The position numbers and the translations under genes were made by a program. DNA of 5,116 nucleotides, taken from Candidatus Onthoplasma faecigallinarum. GTDB taxonomy: Bacteria > Bacillota > Clostridia > Christensenellales > UBA1242. Below, piece after piece: positions 1 to 5,008 of this stretch. The stretch spans positions 1 to 5,116 of the forward strand of contig DVMB01000012.1 of assembly GCA_018715225.1 (NCBI GenBank), given 5' to 3'. The notes under the pieces are model-generated. The model was not told where the DNA came from and did not search any database. It saw only the letters and a program-made list of their open reading frames with translations. The stretch's first letter is position 1. Each line of letters opens with the position of its first letter.

Positions 1-755
1 AAAAAATTGATATAGATATATGACTTGTCTATATTTGTCGTTTTGATCTCATAAAAGTGAGAGTTTTTGACCGGCAAACAATCTAAAAGATACATATCTT
101 CTAAATCGTTATTAACTGAAAGTTTGCTTTCAATAGAGTCGATGATGATTTTTTTGACTTTTTTTAGTGGCAACGGAGACAACACTTTGCACTCAATATT
201 GTTGGCTACAAAATATTTTTTTACAAATTGTTTTACGTCATCACTGGTTATTGAACCGATTGTCTTTTTCGTTCCCAATATATTATATTTGTATATATTG
301 TGTTGAAACAAGTTGTACGAATTAAAAGAATTGGCTAAATAACTATAATTGTCTAAGCCTCTATTTATTTCTTGAAATACGACTTTCTTTTCTTTCTCTA
401 TCGCTGAGGAGGTAAAAGTAGACTCGTCTATCAGCATAAACACATTTGACAAAAATGTCGCCAATTCGCCTGTCAATATCTTGCCACGAAAATCGATAGA
501 ATACATAGACGTGGCTGCATTGCACTCCAATACACTAAAAAATTTCTTTGAGACATCCTCCTTTGTCAGTTTGTCCGTCCCTGAAAAAAGCATATGCTCT
601 GTAAAATGTGCAAGCCCTGGTATTGTGTCTTTTACTGCCCCGCATTTAAACTTCAAATTGATGTATGTTGCTTTGTTAGTCTTGTTCTTGCAATATACCA
701 ATCTGCCCTCATTTGGAAGAAAAGTTGTCTTATATCTTTTATATATTCTATCCAT
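1..755 (-). CDS. M16 family (insulinase-like) zinc metalloprotease, N-terminal 251 codons, cut by window edge
   Basis: The reading frame is open from the ATG at 755 to the window edge, so only the N-terminal part is present (full M16 proteins usually have at least about 400 residues). The inverted zinc motif HxxEH is visible as HFTEH at residues 50-54, inside the typical context PGLAHFTEHMLFSGT. The third zinc ligand is E129 in VVFQEINR. There are 74 residues between H54 and E129, which fits the family rule HxxEH-x74-76-E. CNAATS at 78-83 matches the NAxTS-type strand of the family. I therefore infer an active peptidase rather than a degenerate partner subunit. No signal peptide is seen, so a cytoplasmic location is likely. 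The start is well fixed: an in-frame TAA lies five codons upstream, with a modest AAGGG ribosome site just before the ATG. A terminator upstream and its own promoter separate it from the ABC operon. The physiological substrate cannot be told. Confidence 0.92.
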   Translation of the reverse strand, partial: MDRIYKRYKTTFLPNEGRLVYCKNKTNKATYINLKFKCGAVKDTIPGLAHFTEHMLFSGTDKLTKEDVSKKFFSVLECNAATSMYSIDFRGKILTGELATFLSNVFMLIDESTFTSSAIEKEKKVVFQEINRGLDNYSYLANSFNSYNLFQHNIYKYNILGTKKTIGSITSDDVKQFVKKYFVANNIECKVLSPLPLKKVKKIIIDSIESKLSVNNDLEDMYLLDCLPVKNSHFYEIKTTNIDKSYIYINF

Positions 756-776
756 TGTCCCTTCTTTTTACATAAA

Positions 777-806
777 AATGTATCAAATTCAAATCGTGTT
801 TGTCAA
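777..806 (-). promoter_or_regulatory. Candidate sigma-A promoter of the M16 protease gene
   Basis: On the minus strand a perfect -35 box TTGACA (806-801) is followed after 18 bases by TACATT (782-777), a four-of-six match to TATAAT. Transcription would start near 770, giving a leader of about 15 bases that just contains the ribosome site. The position between the upstream terminator and the start codon supports it. The -10 box is only moderate, so the exact spacing is uncertain. Confidence 0.5.
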
Positions 807-881
807 TAATTATATAATAATAATGATCAAATCTTTTATGAATAATAATTTATGACAAAATTTTCAAAAAATTTTAGACGA

Positions 882-905
882 AAAAAAGGACTCTCGTCCT
901 TTTTT
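882..905 (-). terminator. Rho-independent terminator after the ABC transporter gene
   Basis: The minus strand shows a GGAC / GTCC stem with a GAGA loop, extended by six A-T pairs, so the whole stem can reach 10 bp. It is followed by a run of T residues (887-881). It starts five bases after the stop codon of the ABC gene at 911. Because an A-run precedes the stem, the element is also symmetrical enough to work on the plus strand, but no plus-strand gene needs it. Confidence 0.85.
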
Positions 906-910
906 ATTGT

Positions 911-3514
911 CTATTCGCTTCTTAGGGCTAGTACTGGGTCTTTCTTTGACGCAATGTGTGCTGGCACCAATCCTGCGACAAAGGTCAAAACAACACTGAT
1001 CACAACTAATATCAATGCACTCAATGGTTCTAATACCGCCAATCCGCCGATACCAGTCAAGGATTCTAATATCAAGCCGATAGGTATTGTCAACAACCCC
1101 GCAACAATTACACCTATCAAACCAGCTGCAAGACCAATAATAGTGGTCTCTGCATTGAACACTCTTGACACATCTCGCTTTGATGCACCTATACTTCTCA
1201 ATACGCCAATTTCTTTCGTACGCTCTATGACTGAAGTATAAGTTATAATAGCAATCATTATGCTAGATACAACCAATGATATAGCCGCAAAAGCGATCAA
1301 AACATATGAAATTATGTTGACTAAATTACCTAAAATATTTGTGAGCAATTCACTGCTATCTGTATACGTAATGGTATATACTCCCTCTCGTGCGTTCCAT
1401 GAGTCAATCATAGCGATGATGTCATCTTTTGAGTCAAAATTGGACGCATAGAAATATATTCCTGTCGGCACATCACTCGCCCCATATACTTGCAAATATA
1501 GGTCTATCAATTCTTCATCAGTCAAATTGATCTGGAAATAACTATTTAGAGCCACTTTCATCTCGTTTGGTGTGTTATAACTGAACATACCATTGTCCAT
1601 ATTTAGATATTGTTGCAACTCACTTATCCTTACGGTATATCTATTGACAAATGATTCATCTCCATTGATCAAATTGCCTTCACCATCGAGATATTTCGTC
1701 TTTAATGTTTGAACGACATTAGACGACTTGCAATCATTTCTATAGAATTCGACCAAGTCCTGAGTATACATAATTCCGTCCGAGAATATTGAACCCGCTG
1801 CATCGTCTTTTAATTGCAATACACAAGTAATAGTTAACTCTATAGTGTTTTCATCATTATATAGATTTTCTAAATCTTGTTGTGAATATTGTTGATAGAA
1901 TGACCCCGCTGTATCCGTACTATTCAATAGGTCAAAATTAGCATTCGCTTGTTCAGTCTCGGCGTTATAGTATGCGTCATTTAGCAATAATTTGTATGTT
2001 TTACCAATTATATCTTCATACTGCAAATTGGTATAATTTCCATCCTCTCCAATAGAATACTCTATCCCTAACGAATCTAGCAATGTGGTAGACACGCTAT
2101 CCCCATTCAAAACCAAGGCGACTTCGTTTCTATTTGTTGGATAATGTGCATTTTCTCCGCCCACAACATCATATAAGGACAATAAGTAATTTTGATTGTT
2201 CAATCCCTCGAAGAATGTGGAAGAAGTAACTCCCGAAATGGCACTTGTCATAACCGAACTGTTAATAGCGACATATGCTCCAAGGCTATTTTGAGTCAAA
2301 ATTCTCATAGTGGTAGCATAACTAATATTATAATCATTGATCATGTTCATTTTGTCATTATTTGAGTAATAATCTTTTATATAATTAACAAAATCAGCAC
2401 TCATGTAATTATATCTTCCCATTCTAATCAAAACATCTTGTGGGTTGTATACAGTCAAGCCGTCGTCATCAGTCGTTACAGTAGAGTTCCCACCTGTGAT
2501 ATTGTCCATAGCGGACTGATAATCTATAGCAACGCAGGAAACCGATACTGGATAACTAGAAAGCGAATCACTTTGCATATTTTCAATATAACCTGTCATA
2601 CCCGCACTGACAGCAAGTATCAATGCAATGCCGATTATCCCGATGCTTCCCGCAAATGACACCATAATTGTTCTGCCCTTCTTTGTCAGCATGTTTTTAA
2701 AACTTAGTGCCAAAGCGGTAAAGAACGACATGGATTTTTTCTTTTCCGTCTTTTTGAAGCTCATTTCATCGTTGTTTGCAGCATCTTTTTCCAATTCTGC
2801 TTTATGGCTTTCAATCTCTTTAATTGACTCTTCATGGGTGTACGGATTAGTGTCTTGTTTTAGCTCTCCATCCAATAGGCGTATGATCCTAGTTGAATAT
2901 TCTTCAGCCAGATCAGGATTATGAGTAACCATGACCACCAGTTTGTCTTTGCTGATTTCTTTTAGAATCTCCATTATTTGCACGCTGGTCTTGCTGTCCA
3001 ATGCTCCAGTCGGCTCGTCTGCAAGTATTATCTCAGGGTCATTTACCAAAGCTCTTGCGATTGCTACTCTCTGCATCTGCCCGCCTGACAACTGATTTGG
3101 TTTAGATTTCAGCTTATCTTTGAGTCCCACTTTCTCCAGGACTTCTATGGCACGTCTCTTCCTCTCGTCCTTTTTTATCCCGCTCAAAGTCAGGGCTATC
3201 TCCACGTTTTCCAAAACAGTTTGATGCGGAATCAAATTATAGTTTTGAAAAACAAATCCAACTTTGTGGTTTCTATAGTTATCCCAATCTTTGTCTTTAT
3301 ACTCTTTCGTGGACACGCCGTCTATTATCAAATCTCCGCTAGTATATCTATCTAGACCACCTATAATATTTAGCAAAGTCGTTTTTCCGCACCCACTAGG
3401 ACCTAGTATGGAGACAAATTCGCTTCTTCTAAAGCATATGTCTATATCTTTCAAAGCGGAAACTGTCTGGTCTTTTAAAACATAATCTTTACAAATCTTA
3501 GATATTTCCAACAT
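911..3514 (-). CDS. MacB-type ABC exporter, fused ATPase and FtsX-like permease (867 aa)
   Basis: One chain carries an N-terminal ATPase and a C-terminal permease. ATPase motifs: Walker A GPSGCGKTT (38-46), Q-loop Q90, signature LSGGQ (142-146), Walker B IILADEP (162-168) with catalytic E167, D-loop ALD (171-173) and H-loop H198. A charged linker (about 220-262) leads to TM1 (about 283-305), an extracellular region of about 410 residues, then TM2 (about 728-758), TM3 (about 789-815) and TM4 (about 832-854). The cytoplasmic motif ERTKEIGVLRSIGASKRDV (764-782) and the ending SKKDPVLALRSE are typical of FtsX/MacB permeases. This is the type VII layout, which acts as a homodimer and in this family exports or extrudes peptides, antibiotics or lipid-linked molecules. 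The substrate is not known. I chose the ATG at 3514 because a GAGGGGG ribosome site lies six bases upstream; a TTG at 3529 in the same frame overlaps that site. It overlaps the marR end by 17 bases, implying translational coupling and joint regulation. Confidence 0.95.
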   Translation of the reverse strand: MLEISKICKDYVLKDQTVSALKDIDICFRRSEFVSILGPSGCGKTTLLNIIGGLDRYTSGDLIIDGVSTKEYKDKDWDNYRNHKVGFVFQNYNLIPHQTVLENVEIALTLSGIKKDERKRRAIEVLEKVGLKDKLKSKPNQLSGGQMQRVAIARALVNDPEIILADEPTGALDSKTSVQIMEILKEISKDKLVVMVTHNPDLAEEYSTRIIRLLDGELKQDTNPYTHEESIKEIESHKAELEKDAANNDEMSFKKTEKKKSMSFFTALALSFKNMLTKKGRTIMVSFAGSIGIIGIALILAVSAGMTGYIENMQSDSLSSYPVSVSCVAIDYQSAMDNITGGNSTVTTDDDGLTVYNPQDVLIRMGRYNYMSADFVNYIKDYYSNNDKMNMINDYNISYATTMRILTQNSLGAYVAINSSVMTSAISGVTSSTFFEGLNNQNYLLSLYDVVGGENAHYPTNRNEVALVLNGDSVSTTLLDSLGIEYSIGEDGNYTNLQYEDIIGKTYKLLLNDAYYNAETEQANANFDLLNSTDTAGSFYQQYSQQDLENLYNDENTIELTITCVLQLKDDAAGSIFSDGIMYTQDLVEFYRNDCKSSNVVQTLKTKYLDGEGNLINGDESFVNRYTVRISELQQYLNMDNGMFSYNTPNEMKVALNSYFQINLTDEELIDLYLQVYGASDVPTGIYFYASNFDSKDDIIAMIDSWNAREGVYTITYTDSSELLTNILGNLVNIISYVLIAFAAISLVVSSIMIAIITYTSVIERTKEIGVLRSIGASKRDVSRVFNAETTIIGLAAGLIGVIVAGLLTIPIGLILESLTGIGGLAVLEPLSALILVVISVVLTFVAGLVPAHIASKKDPVLALRSE

Positions 3515-3938
3515 TGCCCACCCCCTCAAAAAATTTTGCTAGCAATCTACGAAATTCCTTTTTCTCATCATCGGTAAAGTTTTTGAAACTCTCTTTTATT
3601 ACCTTATTGATAGTGGAAGAAAAATCTTTCGCCACCTCAATCCCAGAAGGTGTAAGTCTAATATCATATTTTCTATTTGATTCCCCTACCTTTTCAATGT
3701 AACCTTTAGAAAGTAAATCACGGATAACTCTGGTCGTATTGGCTTTGTCTACACCAATGACTGAGGTCAATTCGCTCATATTCATCTCTCCGTTTATGTA
3801 CAAATTACCTAGATACATAGCGTGAAAATGAGTTAGATTGTATTTTGATAGACACCTATCATCAATCTTTCTAAATTTTTTGTTGACCAGATTGAATATT
3901 TGACCAAACTGAAAATTAGGAAATTCACATTGTTTCAT
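3498..3938 (-). CDS. MarR-family winged-helix transcriptional regulator (146 aa)
   Basis: The length and layout are those of MarR dimers. An N-terminal helical part (about 8-35) is followed by a winged helix-turn-helix. In it, NMSELTSVIGV (53-63) leads into the recognition helix DKANTTRVIRDLLSKGYI (64-81), and the wing is ESNRKYDIRLTPSG (86-99). The C-terminal helices (about 100-140, rich in K, E and F) would complete the dimer interface. MarR proteins usually repress themselves and a neighbouring exporter, and release DNA when a small ligand or oxidant appears. Its last codons overlap the ABC exporter start, so it is very likely the local regulator of that exporter. There is no cysteine near the DNA-binding domain; the only one is C4 plus C29, so redox sensing is possible but not indicated. 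No good ribosome site precedes the ATG, and the promoter position predicts a leaderless transcript. The ligand is unknown. Confidence 0.94.
   Translation of the reverse strand: MKQCEFPNFQFGQIFNLVNKKFRKIDDRCLSKYNLTHFHAMYLGNLYINGEMNMSELTSVIGVDKANTTRVIRDLLSKGYIEKVGESNRKYDIRLTPSGIEVAKDFSSTINKVIKESFKNFTDDEKKEFRRLLAKFFEGVGNVGNI
3521..3527 (-). promoter_or_regulatory. Ribosome binding site that fixes the ABC transporter start
   Basis: GAGGGGG on the minus strand lies six bases before the ATG at 3514. It sits inside the last codons of marR. It overlaps the competing TTG start at 3529, which makes that TTG unlikely. Confidence 0.75.
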
Positions 3939-3944
3939 ATCATG

Positions 3945-3973
3945 ATAATACCACTATTAAGTTGATAAGTCAA
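3945..3973 (-). promoter_or_regulatory. Sigma-A promoter of the marR-ABC operon
   Basis: The minus strand reads TTGACT (3973-3968), a 17-base spacer, then TATTAT (3950-3945). Each box matches the consensus at five of six positions and the spacing is ideal. The last base of the -10 box is seven bases from the A of the marR ATG, so transcription should begin at or next to the start codon. A perfect TATAAT also occurs at 3982-3977 but lacks a recognisable -35 box. Confidence 0.75.
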
Positions 3974-3975
3974 CT
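3960..3975. promoter_or_regulatory. Palindromic candidate MarR operator over the -35 box
   Basis: AGTTGA-TAAG-TCAACT is a perfect 6-bp inverted repeat with a 4-base centre. A weaker outer pair, CTAT at 3954-3957 with ATAG at 3980-3983, extends the symmetry to about 30 bp. It fully covers the -35 hexamer of the marR promoter. MarR dimers bind short palindromes of this size, commonly in their own promoters. Self-repression by steric block is therefore inferred, and the ABC gene would be controlled with it. Confidence 0.65.
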
Positions 3976-4026
3976 AATTATAGAAAAATCATTTTAATCA
4001 TTTAGTCATATCAAACCAATTTTTTG

Positions 4027-4278
4027 TCAATCAAAAATGTAATTCAATTCCCCAACGGAAAAATCAATGTAATTAAAAGCCTTGTTTACAATATAATTAT
4101 GTATGTTTATGGCTACTAAAAAGACATTATCATACGCATCAACTATTTTGCCATGATATTCATGAATGATTTTCTTTTGCTTGTTCAACTCTTGAACGAT
4201 AATATTATGTCCAATATTTGATTTTATATCTTTTTTGACAGAATCTAATGTCGTATTGTTATCAATGAGAGTTTTCAT
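4027..4278 (-). CDS. veg: Veg-family small protein (83 aa)
   Basis: The length and pattern match the Veg family of Gram-positive bacteria. It has a short start of the MxKTL type, a helical segment (LDSVKKDIKSNIG, 11-23), a beta-rich core (HNIIVQELNKQKKIIHEYHGKIVDAY), the family-like NVFLVAI strand (51-57) and an ending FSVGEL near 73-78. B. subtilis Veg shows KTLSDIK..., ETYPSVFVVQL and YSYADILTETVEL at the equivalent places. Veg there is a highly expressed small protein reported to stimulate biofilm formation by interfering with SinR; whether that holds here is unknown. The glycine-arginine patch before the TYP motif in B. subtilis Veg is missing, so this is a divergent member. Two ATG codons lie in tandem (4281 and 4278). 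I chose 4278 because AAGGAG is then five bases away; for 4281 only two bases remain. No terminator is seen between it and marR, 88 bases downstream. Confidence 0.75.
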   Translation of the reverse strand: MKTLIDNNTTLDSVKKDIKSNIGHNIIVQELNKQKKIIHEYHGKIVDAYDNVFLVAINIHNYIVNKAFNYIDFSVGELNYIFD

Positions 4279-4283
4279 CATTT

Positions 4284-4289
4284 CTCCTT
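4284..4289 (-). promoter_or_regulatory. Strong ribosome binding site of the veg-like gene
   Basis: AAGGAG on the minus strand is spaced five bases from the second ATG (4278) and only two from the first (4281). This favours the shorter protein. It is the best ribosome site in the window, in line with high expression of Veg in related bacteria. Confidence 0.75.
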
Positions 4290-4342
4290 AGGTTACAATA
4301 GGACTTACGTGAAAACTGCACATTGCGAACCTTATTTATATT

Positions 4343-4351
4343 ATTTTAACA
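4343..4351 (-). promoter_or_regulatory. Candidate extended -10 promoter of the veg-like gene
   Basis: TGTTAAAAT fits the extended -10 form TGnTAtAAT, but no convincing -35 box lies 16-18 bases upstream. It would give a leader of about 55 bases. A second possibility is TTGAGC (4433-4428), 18 bases, TTTAAT (4409-4404), which has better boxes but a leader of about 120 bases. I cannot decide between them. Confidence 0.3.
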
Positions 4352-4442
4352 TAAATTTTTTAAAAATGTATCCATCAAATTTTAAATTTTTTTCATTTTA
4401 AGTATTAAAATAAGATGAACCAATATTGCTCAACTATCCTAT

Positions 4443-4474
4443 GGTTTCCATGAGAACCGGTTCGAAATGGGGGC
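4443..4474. repeat. Hairpin repeat unit 1 (divergent copy)
   Basis: First of four 32-base units that align without gaps. The outer stem is CCAT (4448-4451) with ATGG (4467-4470), extendable by three G-U pairs and one G-C pair if read as plus-strand RNA. The inner stem is GAAC with GTTC around a CCGG centre. The two stems are separated by GA on the left and GAA on the right. Confidence 0.65.
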
Positions 4475-4484
4475 TAAAACTCGG

Positions 4485-4516
4485 GGTCCCCATGAAAACT
4501 CGTTTGAAATAGGGTT
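4485..4516. repeat. Hairpin repeat unit 2 (divergent copy)
   Basis: Same layout as unit 1. The outer arms CCCCAT (4488-4493) and ATAGGG (4509-4514) pair except for one C-A mismatch, and the inner arms are AAAC and GTTT. The internal loop is GA opposite GAA, exactly as in unit 1. Units 1 and 2 start 42 bases apart and form one subgroup. Confidence 0.65.
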
Positions 4517-4522
4517 TGATGG

Positions 4523-4554
4523 GGTACCCACAAGCACTTGTGCGCAGTGGGATA
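4523..4554. repeat. Hairpin repeat unit 3
   Basis: The outer arms CCCAC (4527-4531) and GTGGG (4547-4551) pair fully, and GTA with TAC can extend the stem past one bulged A. The inner stem is GCAC with GTGC around TT, which in plus-strand RNA is a CUUG tetraloop. The internal loop is AA opposite GCA. Together with unit 4 it forms the second subgroup. Confidence 0.75.
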
Positions 4555-4555
4555 C

Positions 4556-4568
4556 GGCGAAATACGCC
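4556..4568. repeat. Short hairpin GGCG / CGCC
   Basis: A perfect 4-bp G-C stem with loop AAATA begins one base after the extended stem of unit 3. Alone it is weak evidence, but it adds to the density of inverted repeats here. Confidence 0.45.
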
Positions 4569-4578
4569 TATAAATGAA

Positions 4579-4597
4579 GTTTTGCGCCTAGCAAAAC
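4579..4597. repeat. Short hairpin GTTTTGC / GCAAAAC
   Basis: A perfect 7-bp stem with the 5-base loop GCCTA lies between hairpin units 3 and 4. There is no T-run on either side, so it does not look like an intrinsic terminator. Confidence 0.6.
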
Positions 4598-4625
4598 GAA
4601 AAAATAGCATATGTCAAATGTTAAG

Positions 4626-4657
4626 GGCTCCCGCAAGAACTTGTTCGCAGCGGGAAA
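4626..4657. repeat. Hairpin repeat unit 4
   Basis: The outer arms TCCCGC (4629-4634) and GCGGGA (4650-4655) pair fully. The inner stem is GAAC with GTTC around TT (CUUG tetraloop in plus-strand RNA). The internal loop is AA opposite GCA, as in unit 3. It lies 103 bases from unit 3, with two simpler hairpins between. Its left arm CTCC (4628-4631) could also pair with GGAG at 4660-4663, which would compete with the next hairpin. Confidence 0.75.
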
Positions 4658-4729
4658 AAGGAGCGACCGATTACAAACTCACTGATGCAATTTTTTCAAA
4701 ATTGCGGTGAGCAAAAATCGTGTCGCTCC
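4655..4729 (-). terminator. Long interrupted hairpin with T-run, possible terminator of the tRNA unit
   Basis: Three stacked perfect stems are nested. GGAGCGAC (4660-4667) pairs with GTCGCTCC (4722-4729), continued by CGAT with ATCG. CTCAC (4678-4682) pairs with GTGAG (4707-4711). GCAATTTT (4687-4694) pairs with AAAATTGC (4698-4705) around a TTC loop. On the minus strand the structure is followed by TTTTT (4659-4655). It begins five bases past the CCA end of tRNA-Arg, so it could end that transcript. A 70-base stem with internal loops is much larger than a usual terminator, so it may have another or an extra role. Confidence 0.5.
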
Positions 4730-4733
4730 GTGG

Positions 4734-4810
4734 TGGTGCGTCAAGAGGGATTCGAACCCCCGACCCCCGCCTTAGAAGGGCGATGCTCTATCCAGCTGAG
4801 CTATTGACGC
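4734..4810 (-). tRNA. tRNA-Arg(UCU)
   Basis: The full cloverleaf can be drawn on the minus strand. The acceptor GCGTCAA pairs with TTGACGC in all 7 positions. The D arm is GCTC / GAGC. The anticodon stem TCGCC / GGCGG closes the loop CTTCTAA, with anticodon TCT reading AGA and AGG. The T arm carries TTCGAAT. The discriminator base is A and the CCA end is encoded (4736-4734). It follows the small DUF4177-like gene by 22 bases with no promoter visible in between, so it is probably co-transcribed with that gene and tRNA-Gln. Confidence 0.97.
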
Positions 4811-4832
4811 AAGATAATATTAAAAGACAATT

Positions 4833-4988
4833 TTATTTTTTGAAAATAAGGATTGCCCCGCAATTAGGAGTGGAACAAACGGAGACAAACTCATATCCAG
4901 CCGCCACCATTTCATTGATTTTATCTTCAATCAATTTTGCACGTTTTTTAGCAGATGGCGTATAAGGAATCAATTCAGTTTTGTACAT
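4833..4988 (-). CDS. Small DUF4177-like protein (51 aa) between two tRNA genes
   Basis: The protein starts MYKTELIPY, has a lysine-rich helix (SAKKRAKLIEDKINEMVAAG, about 12-31) and then GYEFVSV (31-37) and AILIFKK (45-51). A short strand, a helix with xxLxExINxMxAxGYEfVSV, and an ending of the AxLxFKK type is the pattern of the DUF4177 family, whose function is not known. It has two cysteines (C38, C43) flanking the turn before the last strand. I chose the ATG at 4988 because GGGAG lies five bases upstream. The same frame stays open to 5051, but that extension runs inside the tRNA-Gln gene and is rejected. The 20-base gap to tRNA-Gln and 22-base gap to tRNA-Arg leave no room for a separate promoter and terminator. 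It should therefore be transcribed with the tRNAs. The family assignment is from pattern memory only. Confidence 0.65.
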   Translation of the reverse strand: MYKTELIPYTPSAKKRAKLIEDKINEMVAAGYEFVSVCSTPNCGAILIFKK

Positions 4989-4993
4989 AATCT

Positions 4994-4998
4994 CTCCC
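4994..4998 (-). promoter_or_regulatory. Ribosome binding site of the small protein in the tRNA spacer
   Basis: GGGAG is spaced five bases from the ATG at 4988 and lies in the 20-base gap after the tRNA-Gln CCA end. It shows that the short frame is meant to be translated and that the longer start at 5051 is not used. Confidence 0.65.
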
Positions 4999-5008
4999 AA
5001 TAGACAGA

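Noticed and set aside
481..1241. Plus-strand open frames at 481-855 and 852-1241
   Set aside because: They are antisense to the M16 protease and ABC exporter, whose minus-strand frames carry clear motifs; the first includes the intergenic promoter.
3515..3529. TTG start at 3529 for the ABC exporter
   Set aside because: It overlaps the GAGGGGG ribosome site, and the ATG at 3514 gives the usual start of the ATPase domain.
3987..4003. Direct repeat AATCATTT twice with a 9-base period before marR
   Set aside because: It is short and AT-rich in an AT-rich spacer, so chance is a sufficient explanation.
4395..4411. Hairpin ATTTTAA / TTAAAAT upstream of veg
   Set aside because: All stem pairs are A-T in an AT-rich spacer and no T-run follows it, so it is not a convincing terminator or structured element.
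4443..4657. CRISPR array
   Set aside because: The four units are diverged, internally palindromic and irregularly spaced (42, 38 and 103 bases), with no equal-length spacers and no cas genes.
4516..4710. Open frame of 64 codons on the plus strand over hairpin units 3 and 4
   Set aside because: It is made of the inverted repeats themselves, has no ribosome site and resembles no protein. The covarying stems explain the sequence better.
4720..4965. Open frame of 81 codons on the plus strand
   Set aside because: It begins antisense to tRNA-Arg; its SRGIRTPDPRLRRAMLYPAELL-like start is the well-known artefact of translating the reverse of a tRNA.
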